This document shows positions 62,524 through 64,000 of a stretch of 64,000 nucleotides of DNA, in pieces. Below the pieces are notes generated by a model. It had not been told where the DNA came from. It saw only the letters and a program-made list of their open reading frames with translations, and made no database searches. Both the position numbers and the translations under genes were made by a program. Numbering within the stretch: position 1 is the first letter of the stretch; each line of letters starts with the position of its first letter. The DNA comes from JAFIEN01 sp051859505 (lineage in GTDB: Bacteria; Pseudomonadota; Alphaproteobacteria; Rhodobacterales; Rhodobacteraceae), in NCBI GenBank assembly GCA_051859505.1, contig JBHYFN010000006.1, forward strand, positions 54,467 to 118,466, written 5' to 3'.

Positions 62524-63213
62524 TCAAGCGACAAGATAACCCCCGTCCACCGGCACCACCGCGCCGGTGACGAAACCGGCTTGGGGCGAGGCAAGGAACA
62601 GCGCCGGCCCCGCCAGATCCTCGGGCCGGCCCCAGCGGCCCAGCGGCGTGCGTGACAGGATCGCCGCCTCGCGCGCCGGATTGTCGCGCAGGGGATCGGT
62701 CAGGGCGGTGGCGATCCAGCCGGGGGCAAGCGCGTTGACCCGGATCCCCTCGGGCGCAAAGGCGATGGCCAGCGACTTGGTCAGCTGCGCGATGCCGCCC
62801 TTGGAGGCCGCATAGCCCGGCACCAGCCCACCCCCGAACCAGCTGAGCATCGAGGCGGTCAGGATGATCGTGCCCTTGCTTTCCGCCAGAAGCGGACGGG
62901 CCGCAGCGCAGGCGATCATCGCCCCGGTCAGGTTGATCGCCAGCACATCGGCAAAGACCGCCGGGTCATGCTCATCCCCCCGCCGGATGATGCCCGCGCA
63001 ATAGATCAGGTGATCCAGCCGCCCCATGCCCGCCACGACCGCCTCGAGCGCGGCCCTGTCCCGCACGTCCAGCGTGACGGCACCCGGGCGGCCCGCCTCG
63101 GCCCCCGTCACGGTCACATCCGCACCTTGCGCCCTGAACCCTTCGGCAATCGCCGCCCCGATGCCCGAGGTGCCCCCGATCACCAGAATGCGCGCGTCCT
63201 TGAAGCTGCCCAT
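62524..63213 (-). CDS. SDR-family oxidoreductase
   Basis: This 229-aa short-chain dehydrogenase has a Rossmann ILVIGGTSGIGAAIAEGF, a CAGIIRRG loop, the catalytic Ser in LTASMLSW and YAASKGG (YxxxK), and PGWIATALTD. It is a classical short SDR with intact catalytic residues. It starts 3 nt after the cupin gene, so they form a small operon. The substrate is unknown; pairing with a ring- or ketone-cleaving cupin suggests a small catabolic or modification pathway. Confidence 0.9.
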   Translation of the reverse strand: MGSFKDARILVIGGTSGIGAAIAEGFRAQGADVTVTGAEAGRPGAVTLDVRDRAALEAVVAGMGRLDHLIYCAGIIRRGDEHDPAVFADVLAINLTGAMIACAAARPLLAESKGTIILTASMLSWFGGGLVPGYAASKGGIAQLTKSLAIAFAPEGIRVNALAPGWIATALTDPLRDNPAREAAILSRTPLGRWGRPEDLAGPALFLASPQAGFVTGAVVPVDGGYLVA

Positions 63214-63216
63214 CGT

Positions 63217-63744
63217 CTAGCGGATGAACTGGTCGACGTAATCCGCGCCCAGCCCCACCGCCTCGAAATGTGTGCGGCACATGTCGATCTTGGTGAAAAC
63301 ATCCTCATATCCCAAGGGCTTACCCCAGGGATCGACATAATACATGATGCCGTTGACCTGAAAATAGGTGATCATCTCCTCGACCCCCTCGGGCACCACC
63401 AGCGTATGCGTCTCGCCCGGCGGTTCGAAGACATAAGCGCCCTCTTCGGCCATCCAGTCATGTTCCAAGTAGTGCCAGCGACCCTTGAGCACGAAGCCAT
63501 GCACCGATTGCGGATGGCGGTGGCGCGACAGGACACCGGCCTTGCGCACCTTCAGAAGGTTCATCCAGTAGCCCTGGCTGCGGTTCAGGCAAAGCGGGCG
63601 GAACCAGACATTCTCGGCCTGCGGCACCCAGAGGCGGTCATCCTCGGGGATGGCCTTGGGGATCACGATCTCGGTCAGCGCATCCTTGGGGAAGGGCAGC
63701 TGATAGGGCATCCGGGGATCGGTATCGGCATGTTCAAGCGGCAT
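63217..63744 (-). CDS. Cupin, 2,4'-dihydroxyacetophenone dioxygenase-like
   Basis: This 175-aa cupin has the metal-binding pattern GVLSRHRHPQSVHGFVLKG with candidate His/Glu ligands and FEPPGETHTLVVPEG, typical of the DAD-type family that cleaves aryl ketones. Many relatives have other or unknown roles. The start at 63744 has GGAGGG nine nt upstream. It follows the gene at the right edge by 9 nt and precedes the SDR, so all three may be one operon. Confidence 0.85.
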   Translation of the reverse strand: MPLEHADTDPRMPYQLPFPKDALTEIVIPKAIPEDDRLWVPQAENVWFRPLCLNRSQGYWMNLLKVRKAGVLSRHRHPQSVHGFVLKGRWHYLEHDWMAEEGAYVFEPPGETHTLVVPEGVEEMITYFQVNGIMYYVDPWGKPLGYEDVFTKIDMCRTHFEAVGLGADYVDQFIR

Positions 63745-63753
63745 GGTCCCTCC

Positions 63754-64000
63754 CTAGCGCAGGAAGGCGGAGTCGAACGGCACCTCCCGCCGCGCGCCGC
63801 CTTCGCCGGTCACGACCAGAGTATCGCCCTCGGCCCGGATATCCGCAACCGCCTCGCCCGAGGGCCAGGCGATGGCACCGATCACATGGCGCACCTCGGC
63901 CCGGCCCTCTGGCGCGAGCGTGATCCCGGTGCCTTGCCCTGCCGCGGTCAGGGGATCGGGCGACTCGGTCGCGCCGATGCCCAGCATTTGGGGCGCGGCC
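63754..64000 (-). CDS. Partial gene cut by window edge, unknown product
   Basis: Only the C-terminal about 82 codons are visible, reading to the 64000 edge without a stop. The visible part is beta-rich (EVRHVIGAIAWPSGEAVADI, TLVVTGEGGARREVPFDSAF). I cannot name the family. It lies 9 nt upstream of the cupin gene and is probably the same transcript. Confidence 0.6.
   Translation of the reverse strand, partial: AAPQMLGIGATESPDPLTAAGQGTGITLAPEGRAEVRHVIGAIAWPSGEAVADIRAEGDTLVVTGEGGARREVPFDSAFLR

Overview
The window is GC-rich and gene-dense, and its gene content points to an alphaproteobacterium of the Rhodobacteraceae/Rhodobacterales type. The evidence is a set of lineage-typical families: COQ9-like and UbiH-like ubiquinone genes, DUF6473, DUF3576, an LptE-type lipoprotein after leuS, a fused FAD-domain/SelD protein, a porin of the Rhodobacter kind, and Fnr/FnrL-like and sigma70-like sites. 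The layout is compact, with many 4-14 nt stop/start overlaps, and no intergenic gap exceeds about 245 nt. I see no tRNA, rRNA, CRISPR array, insertion sequence, phage or plasmid module. This looks like ordinary chromosomal backbone, not an island.

Region by region. 1-9 kb: cell envelope and division (SLT lipoprotein, lolA, ftsK), a DapC-like aminotransferase, an amidase and a UbiH-family hydroxylase. 9-16 kb: a UDP-glucuronate epimerase, then beta-oxidation electron flow (3-hydroxybutyryl-CoA dehydrogenase, etfB-etfA) around a reversed DUF6473 gene, a COQ9/quinone-oxidoreductase pair and rpsU. 16-23 kb: ExoD, a divergent lrp/ald pair, mscL, a GST, and convergent mnmH and selD for selenium modification of tRNA. 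23-27.5 kb: a four-gene AttEFGH-like operon (ABC ATPase, FtsX permease, CrtC/AttH lipocalin-like protein, PPOX-fold protein). 27.5-36 kb: an alpha-2-macroglobulin/PBP1C/small membrane protein operon, then yaaA. 36-42 kb: a di-haem peroxidase behind a probable FnrL box, a membrane-anchored NYN-type nuclease, recQ, a sulfotransferase-like protein and YggT.

42-51 kb: a thioesterase, a UMF1-type MFS transporter overlapping mepA, a frameshifted phytase-like esterase gene, a YhhQ-type transporter, ribA, a PhoB-family response regulator, a small secreted protein, xthA, an L,D-transpeptidase and a YggS-type PLP protein. 51-57 kb: a strongly biased porin gene with a clear terminator, a DUF3576 lipoprotein, and the compact run leuS-lptE-holA. 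57-62.5 kb: a YjbH/YjbF exopolysaccharide pair with a small signal-peptide/TM protein downstream, a patatin and a second L,D-transpeptidase. 62.5-64 kb: an SDR, a cupin, and a gene cut by the window edge.

The most unusual sequence-level signal is not a gene. Many spacers carry short (9-14 bp) tandem duplications that start at or just after stop codons. In at least five cases the unit contains the stop codon itself, so extra stops appear, in some arrays in all three frames. Other non-coding items of note are a perfect 26-bp palindrome behind ftsK, a pair of 12-bp direct repeats 22 bp apart upstream of lolA, and a long imperfect hairpin after the response-regulator gene. I found no convincing undescribed multi-gene system.
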